Below are positions 33,064 to 42,041 of a stretch of 64,000 nt of DNA, in pieces. The stretch comes from Candidatus Mediterraneibacter quadrami (GTDB lineage Bacteria; Bacillota; Clostridia; Lachnospirales; Lachnospiraceae), in assembly GCA_019120575.1 (NCBI GenBank), contig DWUU01000024.1, positions 1 to 64,000 on the forward strand, given 5' to 3'. The translations under genes and the position numbers were made by a program. The notes beneath the pieces are model-generated. The model did not search any database and was not told the origin of the DNA. It saw only the letters and a program-made list of their open reading frames with translations. Positions within the stretch are counted from its first letter, which is position 1. Each line of letters begins with the position of its first letter.

Positions 33064-34374
33064 CTATAACATGCGCTTCAGTTTCTCAACCGGCACCACT
33101 CCGTCGTCGATCAGGCTCTGAAGGGATTTCAGGATGCCGAGTTTCGCATGATTCCATGTAAGGCCGCCCTGGAAATATACCGCGTAGGGCGGTTTGATGG
33201 GTCCGTCCGCCGAAAGTTCGATGGACGAGCCCTGCACAAAGGCGCCGGCCGCCATGATCACATCACTGTCATAACCGGGCATGGCCCACGGCTCCGGCGT
33301 CACATAACTGTCCACCGGCGCAGCGGCCTGGATTCCTTTACAGAAGGCGATCACCCCTTCCGGGCTTCCAGGCGTCACCGCCTGGATAATATCATGGCGG
33401 GACTCGCTGCTGTCCGGTACAACCGGGAATCCCAGGTTCTCATAAACCCCGGCTGCAAAAACCGCGCCTTTTAACGCGCCGCACACGACCGTCGGTGCCA
33501 GGAAAAAGCCCTGGTAGAAAGACTGCATCACGCCCAGGGAGGCGCCTACTTCTTTCCCCAGTCCAGGGGAAGTCAGACGGACCGCGCAGTTCTCGATCAG
33601 ATCCGCCCGCCCGGCGATATAGCCGCCGATGGGTGCCAGCCCGCCGCCCGGATTCTTGATCAGGGATCCGACGATCAGATCCGCTCCTACATCGCTGGGC
33701 TCGATCCGCTCTACGAATTCCCCGTAGCAGTTGTCTACCATGCAGATCACATCCGGCCGCCGCGCTTTGATAAACGCGATCAGCTCCCCGATCTTCTCCA
33801 CGGAATAGCTGGGCCGCGTCTGATAGCCTTTGGACCGCTGGATCGTCACCAGTTTTGTCCGGTCATTCAACGCTTCTTCAATGGCCGGATAATCAAAATA
33901 TCCATCCTCCAGAAGTTCCACCTGACGGTAGGTGACCCCGTATTCGGCAAGGGATCCCCGGGAAGGCCGGATGCCGATCACTTCCTCCAGCGTATCGTAT
34001 GGTTTGCCCACCGGTGAAAGGAGCTCGTCCCCCGGTCTCAGATTCGCGGAAAGCGCCAGCGCCAGCGCGTGGGTCCCGCAGGTGATCTGAGGCCGCACAA
34101 GGGCTGATTCCGTATGGAACGTGGATGCATAGACCCCTTCCAGGGTATCTCTTCCCATATCATTATAGCCGTAGCCGCTCACATAATTGAAGCAGGCTTC
34201 GCTTACCCGGTTTTCCTGCATGGCGCGGATCACTTTGAGCTGGTTATACTCTGCAGTCTCGTCGAACTCGCGGAACCGGTCTTTTAAGCCTTCCTCGATC
34301 TTCTGCCCGTATGCCCATACTTCTTCTGAGATCCCGAGCTGCTCATACATCGTTTTTGTTTCTGTTGCGTTCAT
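33064..34374 (-). CDS. Methionine gamma-lyase/aluminium-resistance family PLP enzyme
   Basis: 436 residues of fold-type I PLP enzyme in the Pfam 'Met_gamma_lyase' family (Bacillus YnbB-like). Features are a substrate/PLP loop near RPQITCGTHA, DN at 214-215 (MVDNCYGE) and the Schiff-base lysine K240 in GSLIKNPGGG. The family is labelled as aluminium resistance or methionine gamma-lyase, but few members are tested. In Clostridia it is commonly found near miaA and mutL, as here. The ATG at 34374 has only a weak GAGAG site; ATG 34350 is possible. Confidence 0.85.
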   Translation of the reverse strand: MNATETKTMYEQLGISEEVWAYGQKIEEGLKDRFREFDETAEYNQLKVIRAMQENRVSEACFNYVSGYGYNDMGRDTLEGVYASTFHTESALVRPQITCGTHALALALSANLRPGDELLSPVGKPYDTLEEVIGIRPSRGSLAEYGVTYRQVELLEDGYFDYPAIEEALNDRTKLVTIQRSKGYQTRPSYSVEKIGELIAFIKARRPDVICMVDNCYGEFVERIEPSDVGADLIVGSLIKNPGGGLAPIGGYIAGRADLIENCAVRLTSPGLGKEVGASLGVMQSFYQGFFLAPTVVCGALKGAVFAAGVYENLGFPVVPDSSESRHDIIQAVTPGSPEGVIAFCKGIQAAAPVDSYVTPEPWAMPGYDSDVIMAAGAFVQGSSIELSADGPIKPPYAVYFQGGLTWNHAKLGILKSLQSLIDDGVVPVEKLKRML

Positions 34375-34411
34375 TTTATCTCTCTGTCTTCCTTTATTTC
34401 TTAATTTATTA

Positions 34412-35359
34412 TTACAGGATATGTTTCGCGCGCAGATGCTCCGTCACCGCTTCTGCCAGCCGCTCTTCGTCCTGTCCGTACGCCGACCGGTCGAGCCAGA
34501 TCACATCCCGCTCCCGCTTGAACCAGGTGAGCTGCCGCTTTGCAAAATGCCGCGTGTCCCGTTTGATGATGCGGACCGCCTCGCTGAGGGGATATTCGCC
34601 CTCCAGATAAGCGTAGAGCTCTTTATAGCCCAGCCCCTGCATGGAGGTCGCCCCGCGCGGGACGCCGGACTCCCGGAGCGCCTTCACCTCATCGAGAAGC
34701 CCCTGCTCCATCATCTGGTCCACCCGGCGGTCGATCCGCTCATAGAGCCTGCTCCGTTCATCCGTCAGGACAAAATACGCATAATTGTATGGCGATTCTT
34801 TCTGCCGCTCCGCCTCGTTGTGATCCGATATCTTTCTTCCGGTCTGATGGTGGAATTCCAGCGCCCGGATCACCCGTTTGATATTATGGGGATGAATCTG
34901 CTCCGCCGCCTGCGGGTCGCAGGCCTGAAGCATCCGGTGCAGCTCCTCCCCTTCTCCGGCGGCCGCCCTGTGCTCAAGCATCTCCCGGAAAGACGTATCG
35001 CCGTCATTTTCCGTAAAATCAATATCATAGAGCAGCGCCTGGATATAGAATCCCGTGCCGCCCACCACCATGGGGATCTTTCCGTTTGCACGGATCCGCT
35101 CCATGGCTTCCCGGGCCAGTGTCTGGAACCGGACCACATTAAAATCCTCTTCCGGATCCAGGACATCCAGCAGATAGTGCGGGACCCCCTGCATCTCTTC
35201 CGGCATGATCTTCGCCGAGCCGATATCCATGCGGCGGTAGACCTGCATGGAATCCGCCGAGATGATCTCCGCTCCGATCTGCGCCGCAAGCCGGACGGAC
35301 AGTCCGGTCTTCCCGACTGCCGTGGGGCCTGTCAGTATGATAAGTGGTTTCTTCTCCAT
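34412..35359 (-). CDS. miaA: tRNA dimethylallyltransferase
   Basis: Adds a dimethylallyl group to N6 of A37 in tRNAs reading UNN codons. 315 residues with P-loop GPTAVGKT (11-18), SADSMQVYR, and GGTGFYIQALL, all typical of MiaA. It starts next to the mutL stop with AGAGGA upstream. No hfq follows, in contrast to many mutL-miaA-hfq clusters. Confidence 0.97.
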   Translation of the reverse strand: MEKKPLIILTGPTAVGKTGLSVRLAAQIGAEIISADSMQVYRRMDIGSAKIMPEEMQGVPHYLLDVLDPEEDFNVVRFQTLAREAMERIRANGKIPMVVGGTGFYIQALLYDIDFTENDGDTSFREMLEHRAAAGEGEELHRMLQACDPQAAEQIHPHNIKRVIRALEFHHQTGRKISDHNEAERQKESPYNYAYFVLTDERSRLYERIDRRVDQMMEQGLLDEVKALRESGVPRGATSMQGLGYKELYAYLEGEYPLSEAVRIIKRDTRHFAKRQLTWFKRERDVIWLDRSAYGQDEERLAEAVTEHLRAKHIL

Positions 35360-35360
35360 A

Positions 35361-37319
35361 TCAGACGATCCTCTTGAATTTCTTTTCCAGTTCTTTTTTC
35401 GTCATCGCGATGATCGTCGGACGGCCGTGGGGACAGTGATACGGATTGTCCAGGGTGAGCAGTTCGCCGATCAGCGCGTCCACTTCCTGAGCGGACAGCC
35501 TGCTGTTTCCTTTGACAGCCGCTTTGCACGACATGGACGCCACCTTCTCGTCTATGAGCTCCGGCGTCATGGACGTGCTGATCCCGTCCGCCAGGTCGTC
35601 GATCATCTCCATCAGCAGTTCTTTTTTCGCGATACTGAACAGATTGTCCGGGACCGCCCGGACAGCGTATTCTTCCCCGCCGAACGGCTCGATCTCAAAT
35701 CCGATGCGCGCGAAGCGGTCCATATTTTCCCGCAATAGTTCCGCCTCCTGCATGGTCAGGGACAGAATAATGGGCGGGCTCAGATACTGGGACGTGAACA
35801 CCCGATCCTTCATCCCTTTCAGCGTGCGCTCATAGAGCACCCGTTCATGGGCCGCATGTTGGTCGATGATATACAGGCTGTCCTGATACTGGACCAGCCA
35901 GTAGGTGTCAAACACCTGGCCGATCAGTTTATATTCCGCCCGGACTTCCCGCTTCAGAAAATGTTCCTCAAAGAGATCCAGCTGTTCCGGCTTTGACTCC
36001 GCCGCATATTTGACAGATTCCCGGATCCGCTCTTCCTGCTTCTCCGGGCGGTAGATCCGGTCTGCGCCACTTACTTCCGCAGAGGAAGACCGCTCGTGAT
36101 AGGCCATGACCCGCTCCCGCATCTTCCGGATAAAATAATCTTCATCGTGCGCTTCCTGCGAATCCGGGGCTTCCGCAGCCGGTGACCCAGCCGGCTCCGG
36201 CTTCACAGCAGATTTCGGTTTCAGCAGGAAGGGGCTTTCCCCCGGCTTCACCCGTTCCTCCGGTTTTTTCTCCGGGGCGGAAGCTTCCGGGACCGGCACG
36301 GGATCCGGCACTTCGGCCTTCTGGATCAGTTCCGGCTCCAGCAGCCGCCGGTGGACCCCCTCAAACACTGTATTGTAGACTTCCTGCTGTCTCTGGAAGC
36401 GCAGTTCCATCTTGGTCGGGTGTACATTGACGTCGATCTCCTCGCCGTCCACATGGAAATGCAGTACAGCGAACGGGAATTTATGCTGCATGGTAAAATC
36501 CCGGTAGGCGTCTTCCAGCGATTTGGAGATCATGGGGCTTTTCACGTAGCGTCCGTTCACAAAAAAGTTCTCAAAATTCCGGTTGCCCCGCGTGATCACC
36601 GGCTTCCCGAGATAGCCGCTGATGCGCAGGCCCCCTTTTTCATAGTCAATATCAAGCAGGTTTGCAGCCACGTCGCGGCCATACACCTGATAGATCACAT
36701 CTTTGAGCCTGCCGCTTCCCGACGTGCGTAGCTTCTCCTGGCCGTTGCTGATGAACAGGAATGAAACTTCCGGATGGGACAGGGTCAGATGGATCAGCAG
36801 ATCCTGGATGTGTCCGGCCTCTGTCACCGGCGTCTTCAGGAACTTCCGCCTGGCCGGTACATTGTAGAAGAGCTGGCGTACAAGGAAGGTGGTGCCGTTC
36901 GGCGCGCCGGTCTCTTCAAGCGTGATCTCTTTCCCGCCCTCGATCACATAGCGGGTGCCCAGTTCGGCATCCGGCGTTTTCGTGATCAGTTCGGTCTGCG
37001 TCACGGCCACGATGCTTGAGAGAGCCTCGCCCCGGAATCCCAGTGAGCGGATGTGAGCAATATCCTCCACGGTCCGGATCTTGCTTGTGGAATGCCGGAG
37101 GAAGGCGCTCCTCACCTCGTCATGTTCGATCCCGCATCCGTTGTCCATGATCCGGATCAGGGAGATCCCGCCATCTTTGATCTCCACCGTCACGGATGTG
37201 GCTCCGGCGTCGATGGCATTTTCAACCAGTTCTTTCACGACCGAGGCCGGCCGTTCGATCACTTCTCCGGCGGCGATCTTGTCGATCGTCACCTGGTCCA
37301 GTACCTGTATATGCGGCAT
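35361..37319 (-). CDS. mutL: DNA mismatch repair protein MutL (endonuclease type)
   Basis: 652 residues. The N-terminal GHKL ATPase (ELVENAIDAG, DNGCGI, GFRGEALSS) is followed by a Pro/Glu-rich linker (about 330-420) and a C-terminal dimerisation and endonuclease domain. The nicking motif DQHAAHERVLYE, SCKAAVKG and CPHGRPT show metal-dependent strand incision, as in organisms lacking MutH and Dam-directed repair. AAAGGAG precedes the ATG. It is co-directional with mutS, 31 bases upstream. Confidence 0.97.
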   Translation of the reverse strand: MPHIQVLDQVTIDKIAAGEVIERPASVVKELVENAIDAGATSVTVEIKDGGISLIRIMDNGCGIEHDEVRSAFLRHSTSKIRTVEDIAHIRSLGFRGEALSSIVAVTQTELITKTPDAELGTRYVIEGGKEITLEETGAPNGTTFLVRQLFYNVPARRKFLKTPVTEAGHIQDLLIHLTLSHPEVSFLFISNGQEKLRTSGSGRLKDVIYQVYGRDVAANLLDIDYEKGGLRISGYLGKPVITRGNRNFENFFVNGRYVKSPMISKSLEDAYRDFTMQHKFPFAVLHFHVDGEEIDVNVHPTKMELRFQRQQEVYNTVFEGVHRRLLEPELIQKAEVPDPVPVPEASAPEKKPEERVKPGESPFLLKPKSAVKPEPAGSPAAEAPDSQEAHDEDYFIRKMRERVMAYHERSSSAEVSGADRIYRPEKQEERIRESVKYAAESKPEQLDLFEEHFLKREVRAEYKLIGQVFDTYWLVQYQDSLYIIDQHAAHERVLYERTLKGMKDRVFTSQYLSPPIILSLTMQEAELLRENMDRFARIGFEIEPFGGEEYAVRAVPDNLFSIAKKELLMEMIDDLADGISTSMTPELIDEKVASMSCKAAVKGNSRLSAQEVDALIGELLTLDNPYHCPHGRPTIIAMTKKELEKKFKRIV

Positions 37320-37350
37320 AGCCGTCTCCTTTCTTTCCGACCGGCCTGTT

Positions 37351-40002
37351 CTACCATCTGTTCTTCAGCTTGTTCTGGAGCCTGTAGATGGTGTTCAGCG
37401 CGTCGATCGGCGTCATATTTCCGACGTCGAGGTTTTTCAGTTCCTCCAGCACGTCATCGTCTTTGACTGTATCAAAGAGCGACATCTGGGCAATGTCCAC
37501 CTCGTCGTATTTCTTCGCTTTCGGTTTCTTTCTGGAAACCCGGTCCCGCTCCGCGATCTCGCTGACGCGGGTGGTGATATCCTCGTCGCTCAATTCCTCC
37601 ACGATCTCTTTCGCCCGGCTGATCACCAGGTCCGGCACGCCCGCAAGCTTCGCCACCTGGATGCCGTAGCTCTTATCCGCGCCGCCTTTGACGATCTTCC
37701 GGAGGAATACGATGTCATCACCTTTTTCTTTCACGGCGATGCAGTAATTATTCACATTGTCGATCTTGCCTTCCAGCTCGGTCAGTTCATGATAGTGGGT
37801 GGCGAAAAGCGTCTTGGCCCCGAGCAGCCGGCTGTCGCTTATATATTCCACCACCGCCCATGCGATGGAAAGGCCGTCAAAGGTACTTGTCCCCCGCCCA
37901 ATCTCGTCCAGAATGAGCAGGCTTTTCGATGTGGCGTTCCGGAGGATGTTCGCCACTTCCGTCATCTCCACCATGAAGGTGCTCTGGCCGGACGCCAGAT
38001 CATCCGACGCCCCGACCCTGGTAAAGATCCGGTCAGACAGGGCGATATTGGCGCTCTGCGCCGGGACAAAGGAGCCCACCTGGGCCATCAGGGCGATCAG
38101 GGCCGTCTGCCTCATATAAGTGGATTTACCTGCCATATTCGGTCCGGTGATAATAGAGATCCGGTGCTTCTTATCATCCAGGTATGTATCGTTGGAGATA
38201 AACATGTCATTGGGGATCATCTGCTCCACCACCGGGTGGCGGCCTTCCTTAATATCGATGACGCCCTTTTCATTGATCTTCGGCCGGGTGTAATTATTCC
38301 GCTCGGCCGTCAGCGCCAGGGAGGCGAATACATCCAGCGCCGCCACAGCCCGGGCCGTCTTCTGGATCCGCTCCACCTGGGCGGCCACCGTCTCGCGGAC
38401 TTCCGTATAGATCTCATACTCCAGCGCATAAAGCTTATCTTCCGCCCCCAGGATCATGTCTTCCAGTTCTTTAAGTTCCGGCGTGATATAGCGCTCGGCG
38501 TTGGCTAGGGTCTGTTTTCTCGTATAATAATCCGGCACCATATCTTTATAGGAATTGGTCACTTCCAGATAGTAACCGAATACTTTGTTGTATTTGATCC
38601 GCAGGTTCTTGATGCCCGTCTTTTCCCGCTCTTCATTCTCCAGCTTCGCCAGCCAGTCTTTGCCGTCGGATTTGGCGCGCCGGAGCTTGTCCACCTCTTC
38701 GTTGTACCCGTCCCGGATGATATTGCCTTCTTTCATGGCGATGGGCGGATCCTCCCGGATCGCATCCGTGATCAGGCTGCAGAGGTCTTCCAGCGGATCC
38801 AGGTCCTCACAGATCTCTCCCAGCAGGCTGCATCTCATATCCTGAAGGATGAGGCGGATGGGCGGCAGCATCTCCAGAGACGTCCGGAATGCCGTCAGAT
38901 CACGGGGATTGGCCGTCCCGTAGGAGATCCGGGTGATCAGGCGCTCCAGGTCATAGACCGGCCCCATATATTCCCGCAGCTCCTCCCGGGATATGGCCTG
39001 CTCTTTCAGTTCCTGCACCGCATCCAGCCGGCGCTCGATCTCCGCTTTCTCGATCAGCGGCTGCTCCACATATTTGCGGAGCGTCCGGGCGCCCATTGCC
39101 GTCTTCGTCTTGTCCAGCACCCAGAGGAGGGAGCCCCTCTTCTGCTTTTCCCGGAGCGTCTCGCACAGCTCCAGGTTCCGCCGGGTCGAACTGTCCAGCA
39201 TCATGTATTTCCCGGCCGCATAGGGCGTGATGTGGGTCAGGTTTGAGAGTTCATTCTTCTGCGTCTCCAGCAGATACTGGAGGAGCGCCCCCGCGCTGAT
39301 AACGCCGCAGTCGTAGTCTGCAAGCCCCAGGCCGGCAAAAGATGAAACTTTAAAATGATCCAGCAGCTTCTGCCGGCACACCGCATCGTCAAAATACCAG
39401 GCGTCCAGAGAATAGATCGTAATGCCGAGCCGGTCTTTCATGCCGTCCAGATCCATGCCGCTCATGTAAAAGGCTTCGTTGCAGATGATCTCAGACGGCG
39501 CGAAACGGCAGATCTCGTCCATCAGTTTCCCGCTGTCCGTGAACTCGGTCACAAAATAGTCCCCGGTGGTGATATCCGCCACGGAAACGCCGTAGCGGTC
39601 CGCGATATAGACGATGCACATGATATAATTGTTCCGGGACTCATCAAGCGCCTGGGTGTCCAGGTTCGTCCCCGGCGTCACGATCCGCACAACCTCGCGC
39701 TTCACGATCCCTTTGGCTGTCTTCGGGTCTTCCACCTGCTCACAGATGGCCACCTTATAGCCTTTGGACACCAGACGGTTCAGATATCCTTCCACAGCGT
39801 GATAAGGGACGCCGCACATGGGCGCCCGCTCTTCCTGTCCGCAGTTTTTCCCGGTAAGGGTGATCTCCAGTTCCCGGGACGCCGTCAGCGCGTCGTCGAA
39901 GAACATCTCATAAAAATCACCCAGCCTGTAAAAAAGGATGCAGTCCCGGTACTGGGACTTGGTCTCCATATATTGTTTCATCATTGGTGTTAACTCAGCC
40001 AC
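37351..40002 (-). CDS. mutS: DNA mismatch repair protein MutS
   Basis: 883 residues, full length. The mismatch-binding domain I starts TPMMKQYMETKSQYRDCILFYRLGDFYEMF near residue 5, with the Phe-x-Glu mismatch wedge in that domain. The C-terminal ATPase carries GPNMAGKST and DEIGRGTST. The start is GTG at 40002, seven bases after AAAGGAG. It heads a mutS-mutL-miaA unit behind its own promoter and a leader hairpin. Confidence 0.98.
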   Translation of the reverse strand: MAELTPMMKQYMETKSQYRDCILFYRLGDFYEMFFDDALTASRELEITLTGKNCGQEERAPMCGVPYHAVEGYLNRLVSKGYKVAICEQVEDPKTAKGIVKREVVRIVTPGTNLDTQALDESRNNYIMCIVYIADRYGVSVADITTGDYFVTEFTDSGKLMDEICRFAPSEIICNEAFYMSGMDLDGMKDRLGITIYSLDAWYFDDAVCRQKLLDHFKVSSFAGLGLADYDCGVISAGALLQYLLETQKNELSNLTHITPYAAGKYMMLDSSTRRNLELCETLREKQKRGSLLWVLDKTKTAMGARTLRKYVEQPLIEKAEIERRLDAVQELKEQAISREELREYMGPVYDLERLITRISYGTANPRDLTAFRTSLEMLPPIRLILQDMRCSLLGEICEDLDPLEDLCSLITDAIREDPPIAMKEGNIIRDGYNEEVDKLRRAKSDGKDWLAKLENEEREKTGIKNLRIKYNKVFGYYLEVTNSYKDMVPDYYTRKQTLANAERYITPELKELEDMILGAEDKLYALEYEIYTEVRETVAAQVERIQKTARAVAALDVFASLALTAERNNYTRPKINEKGVIDIKEGRHPVVEQMIPNDMFISNDTYLDDKKHRISIITGPNMAGKSTYMRQTALIALMAQVGSFVPAQSANIALSDRIFTRVGASDDLASGQSTFMVEMTEVANILRNATSKSLLILDEIGRGTSTFDGLSIAWAVVEYISDSRLLGAKTLFATHYHELTELEGKIDNVNNYCIAVKEKGDDIVFLRKIVKGGADKSYGIQVAKLAGVPDLVISRAKEIVEELSDEDITTRVSEIAERDRVSRKKPKAKKYDEVDIAQMSLFDTVKDDDVLEELKNLDVGNMTPIDALNTIYRLQNKLKNRW

Positions 40003-40024
40003 GTCTGTACTCCTTTATGTTCAG

Positions 40025-40053
40025 GACCCGCTCGCACAGTTCATGCGCGGGTC
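40025..40053 (-). promoter_or_regulatory. Hairpin in the mutS leader
   Basis: GACCCGC and GCGGGTC form a seven-base stem, extended by GCA/TGC next to a two-base bulge. It lies in the mutS 5' UTR, 22 bases before the GTG. There is no U-tract on the minus strand, so it is not a terminator. Confidence 0.45.
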
Positions 40054-40071
40054 TTCATTTTCCGCGGAAGT

Positions 40072-40100
40072 ATTATAGCATTTCTGAAAGTGGACTTCAA
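40072..40100 (-). promoter_or_regulatory. mutS promoter
   Basis: On the minus strand TTGAAG (40095-40100), 17 bases and a consensus TATAAT (40072-40077). Confidence 0.7.
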
Positions 40101-40135
40101 CCGCCGGAACAAAAAAGCGATCCGCTCCGGTCCCC

Positions 40136-40561
40136 CTACAATACATGGAACCGTGGCATCTTTTCCCCGTACAGGAAATGGAGCAGATAGCCGCTCAGCA
40201 GGATCCCGAATGCGCACAGCCCGGAAAATATGACCGTAAACGGCAGGCAGATCTGCCCCATGAGCTGAAAGGGCTGGTCCGTATAGTCCCATACCTGCCA
40301 GGCCATGAATTTATTGACGATGATCCCTGTGATAAATTCGCAGGCCGTTACAAAGACCACGCACCATCCCACCTGTTTCCAGAGCGGTTCTTCCCAGTCC
40401 GTCCAGAGCCCCTGCTGGGCGAAAAACACAAAGCAGATCCCGCCCAGCAGGAACATGGACCAGTGGGAAAATCCCCGGAACAGCATTTCAAAAGTATAAT
40501 AAAGGGCGCCGCCCAGTGTTCCAAGAAATAAATATTCACTCAGTCGTTTCACGATCCGCAA
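40136..40561 (-). CDS. Small polytopic membrane protein, 'putative ABC transporter permease' family (PF06541-like)
   Basis: 141 residues with four hydrophobic segments (about 10-26, 35-52, 65-85 and 104-128). The EMLFRGFSHWSMFLLGG and WDYTDQPFQLMGQICLPF sequences are typical of this Clostridial family. Despite the family name, there is no ABC ATPase partner here and transport is unproven. It stands between rarA and mutS; the minus-strand DNA downstream has a T-run but no strong terminator hairpin. Confidence 0.75.
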   Translation of the reverse strand: MRIVKRLSEYLFLGTLGGALYYTFEMLFRGFSHWSMFLLGGICFVFFAQQGLWTDWEEPLWKQVGWCVVFVTACEFITGIIVNKFMAWQVWDYTDQPFQLMGQICLPFTVIFSGLCAFGILLSGYLLHFLYGEKMPRFHVL

Positions 40562-40608
40562 CCTCTCTTACAAGCATTCACAGATAGTCTGGACATAATT
40601 GAAACGAT

Positions 40609-41922
40609 CTATTCCTCTCGGAATTTTTTAATCTCCTCAAGCCGTTTTGCCGTCTCCTTCTCCTCGCCTTCCTGTGTCGGATGATAATAGACCCGGTCTT
40701 TTAAACTGTCCGGCATACACTGCATATGAGTCAGTTTTTCTTCCGTATCATGGGCGTACTCATACCCTTTCCCGTAGCCCTGTTCCCGCATCAGGCCGGT
40801 CACGCCGTTTCGGATCTGCAGGGGGACCGGCTCCGCGCGGAGCGTGCGCACATCCTTCTTCACCGCTTCACAGGCGGTATAGAGCGCATTTGATTTCGGC
40901 GCCATGGACAGGTAGACCACCGCATGGGTCAGATGCACATCGCATTCAGGCATCCCAAGAAAATGGCAGGCCTGATAGGCCGCAACGGCCACCTGGAGCG
41001 CCCGGCTGTCCGCCATGCCAACATCCTCGCTGGCAAAACGGATCAGACGCCTTGCGATATAGAGGGGATTCTCGCCCCCTTCCAGCATCCGCATCATCCA
41101 GTAGACCGCCGCGTCCGGATCGCTGTTGCGCATGGACTTGTGCAGAGCCGAGATGAGGTTGTAATGCTCCTCCCCCGATTTGTCGTAGAGAAGGGATTTC
41201 CGGCTGATGCACTGGGACAGGCCTTCCGTCGTGATCCGGATCCCGCCGGCGCTGATCTCGCCGTTTAGCACCGCCATTTCCAGCGTATTGAGCGCGGTGC
41301 GGGCGTCGCCGTTTGCAAAGGCCGCAATGGCCCTTAAGTTTTCAGGGGATATCTCCACATTCTGGCTTCCGAATCCGGCCGGATTCTTCAGTGCATTTTC
41401 AAGAAGTCTGACCAGGTCGTCCTCCTCCAGCGCCTTCAGCACGAAGACGCGGCATCTGGAAAGGAGCGCGGCGTTGATCTCAAAAGACGGATTTTCGGTT
41501 GTGGCGCCGATCAGGATGATGCTCCCTTTCTCCACATACGGAAGAAAGGCGTCCTGCTGTGCTTTATTGAAACGATGGATCTCGTCCACAAAAAGCACGG
41601 TGCGCATCCCCACTCTGCGGCTCATTTCCGCCCGGTTCATGACTTCCTTTATCTCTTTGATCCCGCTGGTGACCGCGCTGAAATTAATAAATTCCGACTT
41701 TGTCCTGCCCGCGATGATGCTGGCCAGCGTCGTCTTGCCCACACCCGGCGGCCCCCAGAAGATCATGGAGGATATCTGATCCCGTTCGATCAGCTGGCGC
41801 AGGATCTTTCCCTCGCCGACCAGATGCTGCTGGCCCACAAAATCATCCAGGGAATCCGGCCTCAGACGGCTTGCCAGAGGCGACATTGTTCTGTTGCTCC
41901 CGAATAACGTCATCTGTTCCAT
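40609..41922 (-). CDS. rarA: Replication-associated recombination protein RarA
   Basis: 437 residues. Clamp-loader-like AAA+ ATPase acting at stalled replication forks. Walker A GPPGVGKTT, Walker B FVDEIHRF, sensor ATTENPSFE and the C-terminal tetramerisation region are all in order, with the RPDSLDDFVGQ entry motif. The start MEQMTLFGSN is chosen because AAAGGAGAG lies eight bases upstream; the longer frame has no family similarity. It follows the pnp terminator. Confidence 0.95.
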   Translation of the reverse strand: MEQMTLFGSNRTMSPLASRLRPDSLDDFVGQQHLVGEGKILRQLIERDQISSMIFWGPPGVGKTTLASIIAGRTKSEFINFSAVTSGIKEIKEVMNRAEMSRRVGMRTVLFVDEIHRFNKAQQDAFLPYVEKGSIILIGATTENPSFEINAALLSRCRVFVLKALEEDDLVRLLENALKNPAGFGSQNVEISPENLRAIAAFANGDARTALNTLEMAVLNGEISAGGIRITTEGLSQCISRKSLLYDKSGEEHYNLISALHKSMRNSDPDAAVYWMMRMLEGGENPLYIARRLIRFASEDVGMADSRALQVAVAAYQACHFLGMPECDVHLTHAVVYLSMAPKSNALYTACEAVKKDVRTLRAEPVPLQIRNGVTGLMREQGYGKGYEYAHDTEEKLTHMQCMPDSLKDRVYYHPTQEGEEKETAKRLEEIKKFREE

Positions 41923-41971
41923 GGCTCTCTCCTTTCCGCTTGTCCGGAACATTCCTGCATCCCGGACGGAT

Positions 41972-42021
41972 AAAAACAGACGTGCGGAAGTGCCCTTCTT
42001 AAGCAGCACCGCCACACGTCC
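41972..42021 (-). terminator. Intrinsic terminator after pnp
   Basis: On the minus strand GACGTG-GG-GTGC pairs with GCAC-CC-CACGTC in an interrupted stem of about 13 pairs, followed by TGTTTTTA. Confidence 0.75.
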
Positions 42022-42041
42022 TTTCTGGTTCGCTTTATGTC

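Noticed and set aside
37081..38508. Long plus-strand open frame opposite mutL and mutS
   Set aside because: It crosses two real genes on the other strand and shows no protein-like features.
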